The notes under the pieces: model-generated
Told to the model about the DNA's origin: nothing
The model's input: only the letters and a program-made list of their open reading frames with translations
Database searches by the model: none
Program-made: the position numbers and the translations under genes
Shown here: piece after piece, positions 17,153 through 25,240 of the stretch
Layout: each line of letters begins with the position of its first letter
How positions within the stretch are numbered: position 1 is the first letter of the stretch
Assembly: GCA_964511635.1 (NCBI GenBank)
Contig: CAZEGC010000008.1
Coordinates: forward strand, 1 to 31,965
Reading direction: 5' to 3'
DNA: 31,965 bases
Source: CAZEGC01 sp964511635
GTDB taxonomy: Bacteria > Patescibacteriota > Saccharimonadia > Saccharimonadales > Saccharimonadaceae

Positions 17153-18628
17153 CTAATTCGAGCTATTTTTGTAGCGGTAAAAGCGGTCAGCCTGAGTGCT
17201 CCTAGGTGACGTGATGATTTTATTTAAATCCAAATCAGCCTCGTTTTGTATTTGGTCAGCAGCCTTTTTAGTGGCTATGAAGTTTGCCCTGCTGGCGTCA
17301 TCTAGGCTGGTAGTGACTTCAATGCCGGCTGCCAGTGAATCGTAGCGGGTAAATAATTGATAAAACGGCGCTTCATTTTTTGATACTAGAAAGCGTGAAA
17401 TGTTATCATTTTTATTTAGTTCACCTCTAATTATCGGTAGGTCACTAGAAAAGTGTTTCATCACTTCGGGGTTGTACTGGTAGCTGTAGACATAGCGTTC
17501 AGCACCAGAAAACATCAATGCCACCACTAGAGTAGCCAGTGGAATAAGACCGCCAATTCGAGCGTATGGATTTTTCGGGAAGAGCCCGTACCATGATTGC
17601 AGTAAGTAGCCTACCCCAAAAGCTATCAGTAGCAGCGAAGGAACGAACAGCATACTAGAATAGTCTGATGGGCTGACAAGTAGTACTGGTATTAGCGTAA
17701 TAGCCCATAGTCCGACGATATAGCTTCTGGCGGCGAACTTGGCCTTTATTAGGCGCAGTGCCCCAAGTAGCATCAACCCTAGCGCACCAAAGCTAAAAAT
17801 CGGCATCATTTGTCCATTAATCGCCGTCGGCCCGATTGGAAGGAAGTATGCGACTAGTTGCTGCAGGCTAGCGCTAAAATCGATTTGACCGAAGTCAACG
17901 CCGATCAGTGACCTGGCTAAATCTGTGTCTAAATAGACCCCATATAAAATAGGAGCTATAAGCAGCAGGGCCGGTATGCTAGCAGCTAGTAGCTGTTTTT
18001 TAGGTATATTTTTAAGCAAGTAACGTGTTCGGGGATGAATAAGCGTTACTAAGGCTAGAGCCGCAACTGGGTAAATGCCAAGTGGCTGATGTAGCGAGAT
18101 ACCCACTAAGAGTCCTAATGTAAGGCTCCAGAGCCAAACCTTGCCTTCTTGGCGGAAAAAGTGAGTTGCGGCTAGCAGTATCCAGGCAGGTAGTAGGATG
18201 TATAGGATTTGTGGTGTGCCGTCCTGGGCAAAAAATATGAATTGACCGTTAGTAATTGCAATTAGCGACGCAAGTACCGCCACGTTATATCGGACCCACT
18301 TTCGAAGTAGAAGTGTCATACCGATGGCGGCCAGCAGAGCCAGCAAGGCTGACGGTAGTTTTATACTAAAAATAGATACCCCAAAAAGTGACAAGCTAGC
18401 GCGCTGCAGCAAATGATACGGCAAGTTCAGGGTTGTTAATGTGCTCGGCGAAGACAGGCTAAGCTCGCCACTTATAACGGCAGTATCAATTTCAGCCTGC
18501 GTCAGTTCTCCGGGGGCGTAAAAGACACTAATCATTAATAGCAGCAGCAGGATGACAGTAGCAACGATATAGCCAATTTGGTAACGCCAACGATATAGAA
18601 AAAAGTCAGTAATTTTTAGTTTACTCAT
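17153..18628 (-). CDS. PMT-like (GT39/ArnT type) membrane glycosyltransferase
   Basis: This 491-residue protein has about ten hydrophobic helices and a C-terminal extracytoplasmic part. The first loop carries acidic residues (APGELTQAEIDTAV) where polyprenyl-phosphate mannosyltransferases have their acidic motif. ALLAAIGMTLLLRKWVRY and the following helices resemble PMT_2 proteins, which move sugars from lipid carriers to proteins or lipids outside the cell. Donor and acceptor are unknown. It is inserted in the replication run between dnaB and ybaB and has its own extended -10 box, so it need not depend on dnaB transcription. Confidence 0.8.
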   Translation of the reverse strand: MSKLKITDFFLYRWRYQIGYIVATVILLLLLMISVFYAPGELTQAEIDTAVISGELSLSSPSTLTTLNLPYHLLQRASLSLFGVSIFSIKLPSALLALLAAIGMTLLLRKWVRYNVAVLASLIAITNGQFIFFAQDGTPQILYILLPAWILLAATHFFRQEGKVWLWSLTLGLLVGISLHQPLGIYPVAALALVTLIHPRTRYLLKNIPKKQLLAASIPALLLIAPILYGVYLDTDLARSLIGVDFGQIDFSASLQQLVAYFLPIGPTAINGQMMPIFSFGALGLMLLGALRLIKAKFAARSYIVGLWAITLIPVLLVSPSDYSSMLFVPSLLLIAFGVGYLLQSWYGLFPKNPYARIGGLIPLATLVVALMFSGAERYVYSYQYNPEVMKHFSSDLPIIRGELNKNDNISRFLVSKNEAPFYQLFTRYDSLAAGIEVTTSLDDASRANFIATKKAADQIQNEADLDLNKIITSPRSTQADRFYRYKNSSN

Positions 18629-18640
18629 AAAGCTATACCG

Positions 18641-18646
18641 ATTATA
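18641..18646 (-). promoter_or_regulatory. Extended -10 promoter of the PMT-like gene
   Basis: On the minus strand TGATATAAT (TGN plus TATAAT at 18646-18641) lies 12 bases before the ATG at 18628. The predicted leader is about six bases, with no Shine-Dalgarno. Confidence 0.6.
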
Positions 18647-18658
18647 TCATGTTCGACC

Positions 18659-20008
18659 TTAGTCATTGTGCCGCTTGTCAAGGGACATAAAACGCAGTCG
18701 CTCTGGGTGGAAGTAAAGTTCGATTTTGCCAACCGGACCATTACGGTGCTTGGCGACAATTAGATCGGTAATATTTTCACGGTCGGTTTCGGGATTATAG
18801 TAAGCTTCACGATAAATGAACATTACAATGTCTGCGTCTTGCTCAATAGAACCAGATTCACGTAGGTCAGCCAGCTGGGGTACTTGTGGACTGCGACTTT
18901 CAACGCTACGCGAAAGCTGGGAAAGCGCAATCACTGGAACGTTCAATTCTCTAGCGATTAGTTTTAGGCCACGGCTGATTTCGCTAACTTCTTGAACTCG
19001 ATTGCCGTCGCTGCGGCCTGCGGCCTGCATTAATTGCAGGTAGTCGACGATTACTAGCCCTAGGGGTGATTCGTGCGCTGCCCGCCTGGCCTTGGTGCGC
19101 ATTTCTAAAACCGATAGCCCTGGTGTGTCGTCGATGTAGATTGGGGCTTCGGCCATTTCCCCCATGGCTTCGCTTAATTTGCCAAAATCATCATCACTCA
19201 AATTACCGGTACGGATATTCCAGGCGTCAACACCTGAAGCGTCCGCCAGCATACGGTCAACCAGCTGCTCTTTGCTCATTTCCAGGCTGAAAAATAGAAC
19301 CGATTGTTTAGCGATGGTAGCAACGTTATATGCCAGGTTTGTAACAAGTGTAGTTTTACCCATAGCAGGTCGTGCAGCCAGGATAATTAAATCGGATCGT
19401 TGCAAACCGGCTGTCATATTATCCAAGTCTCTGTAGCCCGTTTTGATGCCGCGAAGTGACCCTTTGTTGCGATGTAGTTCTTCCATGCGATCAAAGCTCT
19501 CAGTTAGAATACTTTCAATGCTAACTAGGTCCTGCTTTAGGGATTGATCGCTAACTGAAAAAAGTTCAGCCTCGGCTTTTTCGAGCAGCTCCTGTACGGT
19601 ATTGTCATGGTCATAACCTAGTTCTGAAATGTCAGCACTGGCTTTGATTAAGCGCCGTCGGACTGCGCTTTGAGACACCATTTCGGCGTAAGTTTCGGCA
19701 TGGGCCGCGGTTGGTACGTAATTAGTAAGTTCGCTTAGGTAAACCGATCCACCAATTATATCCAGTTCATCTTTTTTCTTTAATTCATCAGTCAGAGTCA
19801 ATAGGTCAACTGGCTTGTGACGTTCATAAAGTCGCATCATGCCACCAAATATGGTCGCGTGACGTTTATCATAAAAATCAGCTGGTTTGACGTGCTGCGA
19901 TACGTCGGCTAGCACCTCTTCGTCTATTAAAACCGCCCCAAGTAAGCTTTTTTCGGCATCAATATTTTGTGGTGGAACTTTTCCGGCTTGAACATCTTTA
20001 GCTGACAT
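18659..20008 (-). CDS. dnaB: Replicative DNA helicase DnaB
   Basis: This 449-residue protein has the N-terminal helical domain (PPQNIDAEKSLLGAVLID), a linker and the RecA-like hexameric motor domain. Walker A is ARPAMGKTTL, followed by FFSLEMSKEQL, Walker B LVIVDYLQLM, and SRGLKLIARELNVPVIALSQ with the arginine finger region. It unwinds DNA ahead of the replication fork. The frame is open to 20041, but the ATG at 20008 has GGAGGAG (20024-20018) nine bases upstream and gives the normal N-terminus. It overlaps the end of dnaX by 11 bases, so helicase and clamp-loader subunits are probably co-translated. Confidence 0.97.
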   Translation of the reverse strand: MSAKDVQAGKVPPQNIDAEKSLLGAVLIDEEVLADVSQHVKPADFYDKRHATIFGGMMRLYERHKPVDLLTLTDELKKKDELDIIGGSVYLSELTNYVPTAAHAETYAEMVSQSAVRRRLIKASADISELGYDHDNTVQELLEKAEAELFSVSDQSLKQDLVSIESILTESFDRMEELHRNKGSLRGIKTGYRDLDNMTAGLQRSDLIILAARPAMGKTTLVTNLAYNVATIAKQSVLFFSLEMSKEQLVDRMLADASGVDAWNIRTGNLSDDDFGKLSEAMGEMAEAPIYIDDTPGLSVLEMRTKARRAAHESPLGLVIVDYLQLMQAAGRSDGNRVQEVSEISRGLKLIARELNVPVIALSQLSRSVESRSPQVPQLADLRESGSIEQDADIVMFIYREAYYNPETDRENITDLIVAKHRNGPVGKIELYFHPERLRFMSLDKRHND

Positions 20009-21452
20009 TGACTTCTTCTCCTCCACCCATGATAGCAGCAACTGCTGCTGCTGTGGTGTCTTTTGGTGGTGGACCGCTAGGAATAGTTTCTATTTCCATA
20101 TCGTCTGCTCCAACTTCCTGCAGGCACTGAGAAAGTATTGCTCGATATTTGACATCATCGAGTTTCTTTTTATAAAAAGCATTTTTAGTATAGAGCGTTA
20201 ATTTGCCATTTGTATTTTCATGGACACATTTACTAAGTACGCTAAATACCGCCACATGGTTAGCGCGTGTATATTCTATTAATTTATCCCAATCAAGTGA
20301 TTTCCCCAGGTTTTGGTTGGTGTTACTTTTGGTCCTACTGTTTTTACTGCTAGCTGCTTTGGGTTTCTGGGCGGCGGGCTCAGTAGCTACTTGTTTGTTA
20401 ATTTCCTTTGGCTTAGACTTTACTGCCTGCTTTTCAAGTTCTTTTATCGGAGCCGATATAGCGGGCGGATTGTAGCTTAGCGCAGCGGATTTTGATGGCT
20501 TCTTCGGGCTAGCGTAGCGCACTAACACAGCTAGTAATTTAAGCGCCGGATGGTGTGATCTTGAGACTTCAAGTAGTTCATCAAGCAGAACCGCTAGTTC
20601 AGGTTGGCCAGCTAGGAGGAGTCGGATTTCACCAACTAGCTGTGTCGTAAATACGGCTGGCTGAATGCCACTACTGTTAACCTGTTCAAGTATCGTGATA
20701 ATTGATTCTGTGTCCCGAGACTCAATTGAAGCCAGGAGCTTTTTAATAGATTCTTGCGGCGCTAGCCCCAGGGTGTTTTCTACTAGTTTTCCAGTTATTC
20801 CAGATTTATCGGTAGCTAGGCTCGACAGCTGGTCAAGTAAACTAATGCTATCGCGAAAACTACCCTCACCGCGGCTAGCGATTATGCTCAGTGCTACGTC
20901 ATCAATTTTGATTTTTTCCTTGTCAGCAATCATCCTGAGGTGACTAGACACTTCATCGGCTGGAATGGTGCGAAAAACAAACCGTTGAGTCCGGCTTATG
21001 ATGGTAGGTGGAAGCTTTTCTTCATTTGTGGTTGCAAAGATAAAAGCAGCGTGTTCAGGCGGCTCTTCGAGCGTTTTTAGTAGAGCATTAAATGCAGGCT
21101 TAGATAGCATGTGGACTTCATCTATAATGTAGACTTTCTTTTTGCCTGATACTGGAAGCGATTGAACTTTTTCACGTAGCTCCCTAATGTCGTCGACGCC
21201 GTTGTTGCTTGCCGCATCGATTTCAATAATATCGAGTTGAGGTGCGTTTTCATCATATGGTAGCTCGCTAATTGCATGCGCCATGATTCGAGCCACCGAA
21301 GTCTTGCCCACCCCGCGGGGGCCAGTGAACAGATAGGCGTGTGCGGTGCGTTTCTGCTTTAGGGAGCGTTCTAAAATATCGGTGATGTGACGTTGCCCGA
21401 CGACTTCTTTTAAATTTTTGCTGCGGTACTTACGATAAAGCGCGCGCGCCAT
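19998..21452 (-). CDS. dnaX: DNA polymerase III gamma/tau subunit (clamp loader)
   Basis: This 484-residue AAA+ protein is the motor of the sliding clamp loader. Walker A is GPRGVGKT (residues 44-51) and the Walker B region is IIDEVHMLSKPAFNALLKTLEEPP. Sensor 1 lies in FATTNEEKLPPTIISR. The four-cysteine zinc module expected near residues 60-75 is absent: that segment reads HAISELPYDENAPQ. The arginine-finger motif normally SRC is SRT. A Lys/Ala/Ser-rich linker (about 340-390) leads to a small C-terminal domain. The start has a weak GAGG. I saw no clear programmed-frameshift slippery site. The downstream neighbours dnaB, ybaB and recR confirm the assignment. Confidence 0.96.
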   Translation of the reverse strand: MARALYRKYRSKNLKEVVGQRHITDILERSLKQKRTAHAYLFTGPRGVGKTSVARIMAHAISELPYDENAPQLDIIEIDAASNNGVDDIRELREKVQSLPVSGKKKVYIIDEVHMLSKPAFNALLKTLEEPPEHAAFIFATTNEEKLPPTIISRTQRFVFRTIPADEVSSHLRMIADKEKIKIDDVALSIIASRGEGSFRDSISLLDQLSSLATDKSGITGKLVENTLGLAPQESIKKLLASIESRDTESIITILEQVNSSGIQPAVFTTQLVGEIRLLLAGQPELAVLLDELLEVSRSHHPALKLLAVLVRYASPKKPSKSAALSYNPPAISAPIKELEKQAVKSKPKEINKQVATEPAAQKPKAASSKNSRTKSNTNQNLGKSLDWDKLIEYTRANHVAVFSVLSKCVHENTNGKLTLYTKNAFYKKKLDDVKYRAILSQCLQEVGADDMEIETIPSGPPPKDTTAAAVAAIMGGGEEVNVS

Positions 21453-21520
21453 TTAATCTACCCTCATTCTATTTCCTATTGTACGCTGTTTTTTGTTATC
21501 TAGTGTTGTGTTTATGGACC

Positions 21521-22123
21521 TTATTGGCTGGTAGCTGCTTTTGCCTTCGCTAGGCATAGTCCGCAAAGTGATGTGTAGGTTATTTCGTCCTCGCCATCAA
21601 TTGCAACCTGCTCGCCTTCGAAGACAAATTCACCGTTAATCTGGCGACAGTTAAATTCTGCCTGCGAGCCGCAAACACACATGGTCGGGATTTTTTCAAT
21701 ATTATCGGCTAACTCCATCAAGCGCATGCTTCCTGGGAATGACTCGGTGCGAAAATCCGTCCGTAGGCCGAATGCAATCACCGATATATCGTCAACCTTT
21801 GCAACGTCATAAAGCTGATCAACTTGACTTCGCGTTAAAAACTGCGACTCATCTACCAGTACTACGTTTAATAAATCCAGAGCTTTTTTGCCTATATAAG
21901 CAGCCACCTGATGGCGGACATTGTCATCTGGGGCCGCTAGAATATCTACCTCTCGACTGGCGCCACCCCGCGCAACGATCATTCTGTCCCCTTTTGTGTC
22001 TATCGCCGGCTTGATGGTCGCAACGTGCAGACCTTGTTCGGTGTAGTTATAGGCGGTTTTAATCAAAGTATCGCTTTTACCGCTATTCATAGCACCATAC
22101 TTAAAATGAAATTTACTTGCCAT
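21521..22123 (-). CDS. tdk: Thymidine kinase (class II)
   Basis: This 200-residue enzyme phosphorylates thymidine to dTMP with ATP in the salvage pathway. It shows the P-loop GAMNSGKSD (residues 9-17), Walker B LVDESQFL, the lasso and thymidine-binding segment, and zinc cysteines in CVCGSQAEF and CGLC. Zinc ligands are therefore kept here, unlike in RecR and DnaX. The start has GGGGG about nine bases upstream. Together with thyX and dcd in this window it gives two routes to dTMP. Confidence 0.96.
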   Translation of the reverse strand: MASKFHFKYGAMNSGKSDTLIKTAYNYTEQGLHVATIKPAIDTKGDRMIVARGGASREVDILAAPDDNVRHQVAAYIGKKALDLLNVVLVDESQFLTRSQVDQLYDVAKVDDISVIAFGLRTDFRTESFPGSMRLMELADNIEKIPTMCVCGSQAEFNCRQINGEFVFEGEQVAIDGEDEITYTSLCGLCLAKAKAATSQ

Positions 22124-22176
22124 TTATATCTACCCCCGGGTATCACGAAGCCACCGTATTTTAATATTCTTGGTTA

Positions 22177-22205
22177 ATTATAGACCACTGGTAAATAGAT
22201 GTCGA
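22177..22205 (-). promoter_or_regulatory. Promoter of tdk
   Basis: TCGACA (22205-22200) and TATAAT (22182-22177) are 17 bases apart on the minus strand. The -35 box abuts the stop codon of the upstream DUF2797 gene at 22206. The predicted leader is about 47 bases. Confidence 0.72.
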
Positions 22206-23078
22206 TTACAGCAAAGATGCCTGGACTGGCGGCAAGGATAGTGGCTCAATGTTGCTCGATATGGTTAATCTATAGCCTACGAGCCGTTTCAGAGGCAGGA
22301 CAAGCAGTCGATCGTCATACATTGTACACAAATTTGTACCGATCACTGCATACACCCGTCCACTGATGCACGCTAGTTGCGACACGTCCTGGGGGTCGAG
22401 CGACTTAGCGCCTGGAGTCTCGAAATAATACTTGTCAAAAAATACAGGCTCGCCTTCATAGCTAGTGTTTAACTCTTTCTCGATAGTTTCTTTGGTTGCC
22501 ATTAGTAAACTGGCTGATCGATTTTCGTCAAAGTTACTAGATAGAAGTTCGATTTTCTGCTGGGCCAAAACAGCTTCTTTGATGCCTGGTATTTTAGCGA
22601 TTTTTGCTTCATGCTGCCGGGCAATGTTGGCTGATCTGAAGGTTGCTAAAAAAAGTGCACTTCGAGCACCTTGCTCGAGAAGCCTCCTGATACCGCGCTT
22701 TTCATGGGTGATGCCGACTTTTAGGGTGCTAGCTCCAAAGTGAGCTAAGTACAGCGTGTGTGGCTCTTTGTTTCGCTCTTCTTGTTCGGGTGAAATAGTA
22801 TTTGAGTGATAAAAAGCCGGATTGAAGCCAGTTTTCTTCATGCAGACAATGCATTGTTCATGCTTATCCGTGAGGCTACCCTCAGCGCAGGCATGCTTTT
22901 CACCAGTTAATATGTCACGCCAGCCACTACAGTAGCGATGCGACTTATCAAACGTGATAGTCGCCGGACTTTTGACAATTAAGGAAAACTTCAGTAATTC
23001 GCCCGCATCATTAAAAGCCTGCAGTTCAGGCTTTAGGCTAGGCGAATACCCTATTCCAATAAATAAAGCATTCTGCAT
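22206..23078 (-). CDS. DUF2797 family protein
   Basis: This 290-residue protein resembles DUF2797. The key stretch is TLYLAHFGASTLKVGITHEK followed by RLLEQGARSALFLA and SANIARQHEAKI, a GIY-YIG-like core without obvious nuclease evidence. An N-terminal cysteine region (RYCSGW, HACAEG, QCIVCMKKTG) may bind zinc. Family members are known from actinobacteria, but their function is not established. There is no membrane segment. It lies between a CPR-type unknown gene (34-base gap) and tdk. It may be cotranscribed with the upstream unknown gene, since no terminator separates them. Confidence 0.8.
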   Translation of the reverse strand: MQNALFIGIGYSPSLKPELQAFNDAGELLKFSLIVKSPATITFDKSHRYCSGWRDILTGEKHACAEGSLTDKHEQCIVCMKKTGFNPAFYHSNTISPEQEERNKEPHTLYLAHFGASTLKVGITHEKRGIRRLLEQGARSALFLATFRSANIARQHEAKIAKIPGIKEAVLAQQKIELLSSNFDENRSASLLMATKETIEKELNTSYEGEPVFFDKYYFETPGAKSLDPQDVSQLACISGRVYAVIGTNLCTMYDDRLLVLPLKRLVGYRLTISSNIEPLSLPPVQASLL

Positions 23079-23111
23079 GTTTAACTCTTAGATTTTATTT
23101 GATATTTATCG

Positions 23112-23639
23112 CTAAAGCGCAGCTTCGACTGCAGCCCAGGTAGCATCAGGGTTGTCTTCTGGAATGATAATGGTCACTTGATCACCAATATTGATTCTAA
23201 AGTAGGTTACGCTAGCTAGTAGTATTCGGTATTCACGGCCGTTTGCCTCTACGTAATAAGCTCCATCGTGCTGAACCAGGGTGCCGATAATTTGACGCCT
23301 AGGGGTTGGGCCAATTTGCTTATATATAAAGCCACCATCATCGGTAATTGTTAGTTTTAGAATGTCACCCTCAACCAATTTAGACTTACTGGCGTAGTTA
23401 GCGGGTACTGGGTAGCTTTTCCCATCAGGACCCACCATGGTTTGACCATCGAAAACCCCTTCGATAACTTTACCGCTAACGTCTTCTTGGCGTGTGTTTT
23501 GGGGGGTTGAAATGATACCATCATCTCCGAGCATGCTAATTAGCAGCTCTTTTGCAGCAGCTAAATTAGTCTCAGCTTCGTGGATGAGTGATGTCAGCCG
23601 CTTTACTTGTTTTTCTGGCAGTTCAGACATGTCTCGCAT
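23112..23639 (-). CDS. Conserved CPR-type protein of unknown function
   Basis: This 175-residue soluble protein has an N-terminal helix (residues about 8-40, LTSLIHEAETNLAAAKELL). Two beta-rich modules follow: one contains VFDGQTMVGPDGKSYPVPAN and SKLVEGDILKLTI, the other IIGTLVQHDGAYYVEANGRE and GDQVTIIIPED. I recall very similar proteins annotated as hypothetical in many CPR genomes; this is memory, not a search. The short strands and GD turns suggest a TRAM/OB- or SH3-like fold, perhaps nucleic-acid binding. The ATG at 23639 has AGGA three bases upstream; the ATG at 23630 is an alternative start. It has its own promoter and sits downstream of rplL. Confidence 0.8.
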   Translation of the reverse strand: MRDMSELPEKQVKRLTSLIHEAETNLAAAKELLISMLGDDGIISTPQNTRQEDVSGKVIEGVFDGQTMVGPDGKSYPVPANYASKSKLVEGDILKLTITDDGGFIYKQIGPTPRRQIIGTLVQHDGAYYVEANGREYRILLASVTYFRINIGDQVTIIIPEDNPDATWAAVEAAL

Positions 23640-23674
23640 AAATCCTTTGTCTGTTTTTTGTGATATTATATCTA

Positions 23675-23703
23675 TATATAGCAGCTAGTGGAGGTTGTGT
23701 CAA
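23675..23703 (-). promoter_or_regulatory. Promoter of the CPR-type unknown gene
   Basis: A consensus TTGACA (23703-23698) is 17 bases from TATATA (23680-23675) on the minus strand. A second TATAAT lies slightly downstream. The -35 box is part of an inverted repeat (23698-23737). Confidence 0.7.
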
Positions 23704-23737
23704 TAACTACACTAGTTATGCTTACTTTTTATTGACA
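23698..23737. repeat. Inverted repeat overlapping a -35 box, possible operator
   Basis: TGTCAATAA (23698-23706) and TTATTGACA (23729-23737) are perfect nine-base inverted arms. A smaller nested hairpin, AACTA/TAGTT, lies at 23705-23717. No T tract follows, so it is not a clear terminator. Because one arm contains the -35 of the gene at 23639, it could be a repressor site. Confidence 0.5.
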
Positions 23738-23835
23738 TTTTAATACTGGCAGCGTTCTTCGTTGTCAATCGTAAAATATTTCACATTATCCACATGATTA
23801 TATGATATGAGTGCAATATCGTTGTATATATTGTT

Positions 23836-23872
23836 AAAACAAAATCGCACCATGTATGATACATAGTGCGAT
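23836..23872 (-). terminator. Strong terminator of rplJ-rplL
   Basis: A 13-base stem (23844-23856 with 23860-23872, one G-T pair) closes a three-base loop. On the minus strand it is followed by TTTTGTTTT. It lies about 30 bases after the rplL stop codon. Confidence 0.92.
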
Positions 23873-23904
23873 CAGCCAAAAACATTTGATCGAATGACTT
23901 GATA

Positions 23905-24309
23905 TTAGCTAAGCTCGACTGTTGCGCCAGCCTCTTCAAGGCTCTTTTTAGCTGCTTCAGCTTCGTCTTTTGATACCTTTTCCTTAACAGGAGCTGGGGC
24001 GCCGTCAACGATTGCCTTTGCTTCACCTAGGCCAAGTCCAGTGATTTCCTTGACTGCCTTGATAACGGCAACCTTTTGTCCACCAGCTTCTTTTAGGGTA
24101 ACTGTGAATTCAGTTTTTTCTTCTTCTGCGCCCGCACCGGCGTCGCCGCCAGCTGGTGCAGCCATAACTGCAGCTGGAGCTGCAGCGCTAACACCCCATT
24201 CATCTTCGAGGTGTTTAACTACTTGACTCAGCTCAAGAGCTGAGAGTTTGTTGAGTTCATCAACGATTTTCTGCTGAGCCGCAGATAGCTTTACTTCTGT
24301 ATCAGCCAT
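23905..24309 (-). CDS. rplL: 50S ribosomal protein L7/L12
   Basis: This 134-residue stalk protein has an N-terminal dimerisation helix pair (KIVDELNKLSALELSQVVKH), a flexible Ala/Gly hinge (AAPAAVMAAPAGGDAGAG) and the C-terminal factor-binding domain (FTVTLKEAGGQKVAVIKAVK, then GLGLGEAKAIVDGAP). It recruits elongation factors to the ribosome. It is slightly longer than the usual 120-128 residues because of the hinge. GGAGA precedes the ATG at normal distance, and rplJ is directly upstream. Confidence 0.98.
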   Translation of the reverse strand: MADTEVKLSAAQQKIVDELNKLSALELSQVVKHLEDEWGVSAAAPAAVMAAPAGGDAGAGAEEEKTEFTVTLKEAGGQKVAVIKAVKEITGLGLGEAKAIVDGAPAPVKEKVSKDEAEAAKKSLEEAGATVELS

Positions 24310-24354
24310 TTTAAATCTCCTTAGGTTTCTTATATAGTACTTTGATTAGCAAAA

Positions 24355-24882
24355 TTAGAGTTGCTGTGCACGCTGTGACAATACTTGTGCGAAGCCGCGC
24401 TGAGCGCCGTTTGCAACACCCAAGAACTGTGTAAGTGGGGCTGCGATAACACTGGCAACCTGACCTCGGAGCTGGTCCTTGGTCGGTAGCACTGCAAGCG
24501 CTTTTACTGTCGCCGTATCAAGCGCACGACCTTCACCGTCAAACCCAGCAACCAGTTCTAGTTGTGGGTGGTTCTTGGCAAATGCTGCCAGAACCTGGAC
24601 TGGTGCAACCTCATCTTCACTTGAAAACGCGTAGACTAGCTGACCTTCAAGTAGTGAAGTGTCGGCGTCTTTGTATTTGTCGCTCTGACTTAGGGCAACA
24701 CGTACAAGTCGATTTTTAACTACCTTTATAGTCACGTTTTCTTCGCGAGCGTTTCTGCGGAGTTCTTGCATGTCAGCTACGCGGAGTCCCGTGTAGGCCG
24801 CCGCAACCGAACCTTTTGCGCTAGTGAACAGATCTGCTAATTCTGCAACCAAAGCTTGTTTTTTATCGCGTGAAATTGCCAT
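24355..24882 (-). CDS. rplJ: 50S ribosomal protein L10
   Basis: This 175-residue protein anchors L7/L12 dimers to 23S rRNA at the stalk base. MAISRDKKQALVAELADLF and AYTGLRVADMQELRRNAR are the conserved N-terminal RNA-binding part, NRLVRVALSQ follows, and the C-terminal helices bind L12. GGAGT lies six bases before the ATG. The transcript begins about 350 bases upstream and contains an L10-type leader RNA and an attenuator, so expression is probably controlled by its own product. Confidence 0.98.
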   Translation of the reverse strand: MAISRDKKQALVAELADLFTSAKGSVAAAYTGLRVADMQELRRNAREENVTIKVVKNRLVRVALSQSDKYKDADTSLLEGQLVYAFSSEDEVAPVQVLAAFAKNHPQLELVAGFDGEGRALDTATVKALAVLPTKDQLRGQVASVIAAPLTQFLGVANGAQRGFAQVLSQRAQQL

Positions 24883-24960
24883 AAAATACTCCTTTGATTG
24901 TTGTCTCTTTGATAAGAGTTTTCATTCGACCAAATTGTTAATGTTCGGTAATGTGAGAAT

Positions 24961-25070
24961 CTTCAGACCAAGTTAGACCAAGTCAGGCCAGTCCAGGCTA
25001 AGTCAGACCAATTCAGGCCAAGCTAGGCCAATTCAGACCAATTCAGACCAATTCAGGCCAATTCAGGCCA
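24961..25070 (-). repeat. Eleven in-phase 10-bp tandem repeats in the rplJ leader
   Basis: Eleven consecutive ten-base units, with no insertion or deletion, occupy 24961-25070. The plus-strand consensus is ATTCAGRCCA; on the transcribed strand it reads TGGYCTGAAT. Units at 25011-25020 and 25031-25070 match the consensus exactly; those nearer rplJ and at 25021-25030 have changes. The array lies between the attenuator (25127-25157) and rplJ, so it is transcribed only if the attenuator is read through. A CTCTT/AAGAG hairpin (24905-24918) lies between the array and the ribosome site. Confidence 0.93.
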
Positions 25071-25122
25071 AGCAAGTTGGTGTATTCGGTTCACCGTCTT
25101 TGCAGGGGCGAACTAATCAAAC

Positions 25123-25157
25123 AAAAAAGTCTTTGATTCTCGCACTACCAAAGACTT
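25123..25157 (-). terminator. Attenuator terminator in the rplJ leader
   Basis: On the minus strand AAGTCTTTG (25157-25149) pairs with CAAAGACTT (25135-25127) over a 13-base loop, followed by TTTT. It lies downstream of the L10-type RNA and 245 bases before rplJ, so it can stop transcription before the gene. A small GGTG/CACC hairpin lies just beyond at 25079-25095. Confidence 0.85.
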
Positions 25158-25159
25158 AC

Positions 25160-25234
25160 ACGAATGAAATTGTTTATTTACATCCTCGGTAGCATGATTA
25201 AGCCTGTTGACCGCTACTGTCTCTGGTAATGTCC
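25160..25234 (-). ncRNA. Ribosomal protein L10 leader (cis-regulatory RNA)
   Basis: The transcribed strand contains GAGACAGTAGC (near 25222-25212), then a short loop with GGCTTAATCATG and GCTACCGAGGATGTAA (near 25194-25179). This matches the conserved core of the L10 leader family known upstream of rplJ in Firmicutes and others, where the L10-L12 complex binds its own mRNA. Its place between a strong promoter and an attenuator, ahead of rplJ, supports the call. Exact ends are estimates. Confidence 0.82.
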
Positions 25235-25240
25235 TAAAGG

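Noticed and set aside
19998..21452. Programmed frameshift in dnaX making a short gamma form
   Set aside because: No clear slippery A run with a following hairpin was seen in the frame.
23781..24026. Minus-strand 81-codon frame overlapping the rplL end
   Set aside because: It overlaps the rplL coding region and its terminator, and its sequence is a frame shadow.
24961..25070. CRISPR-like regular repeats
   Set aside because: The units are only ten bases and directly adjacent, without spacers, and no cas gene is near.
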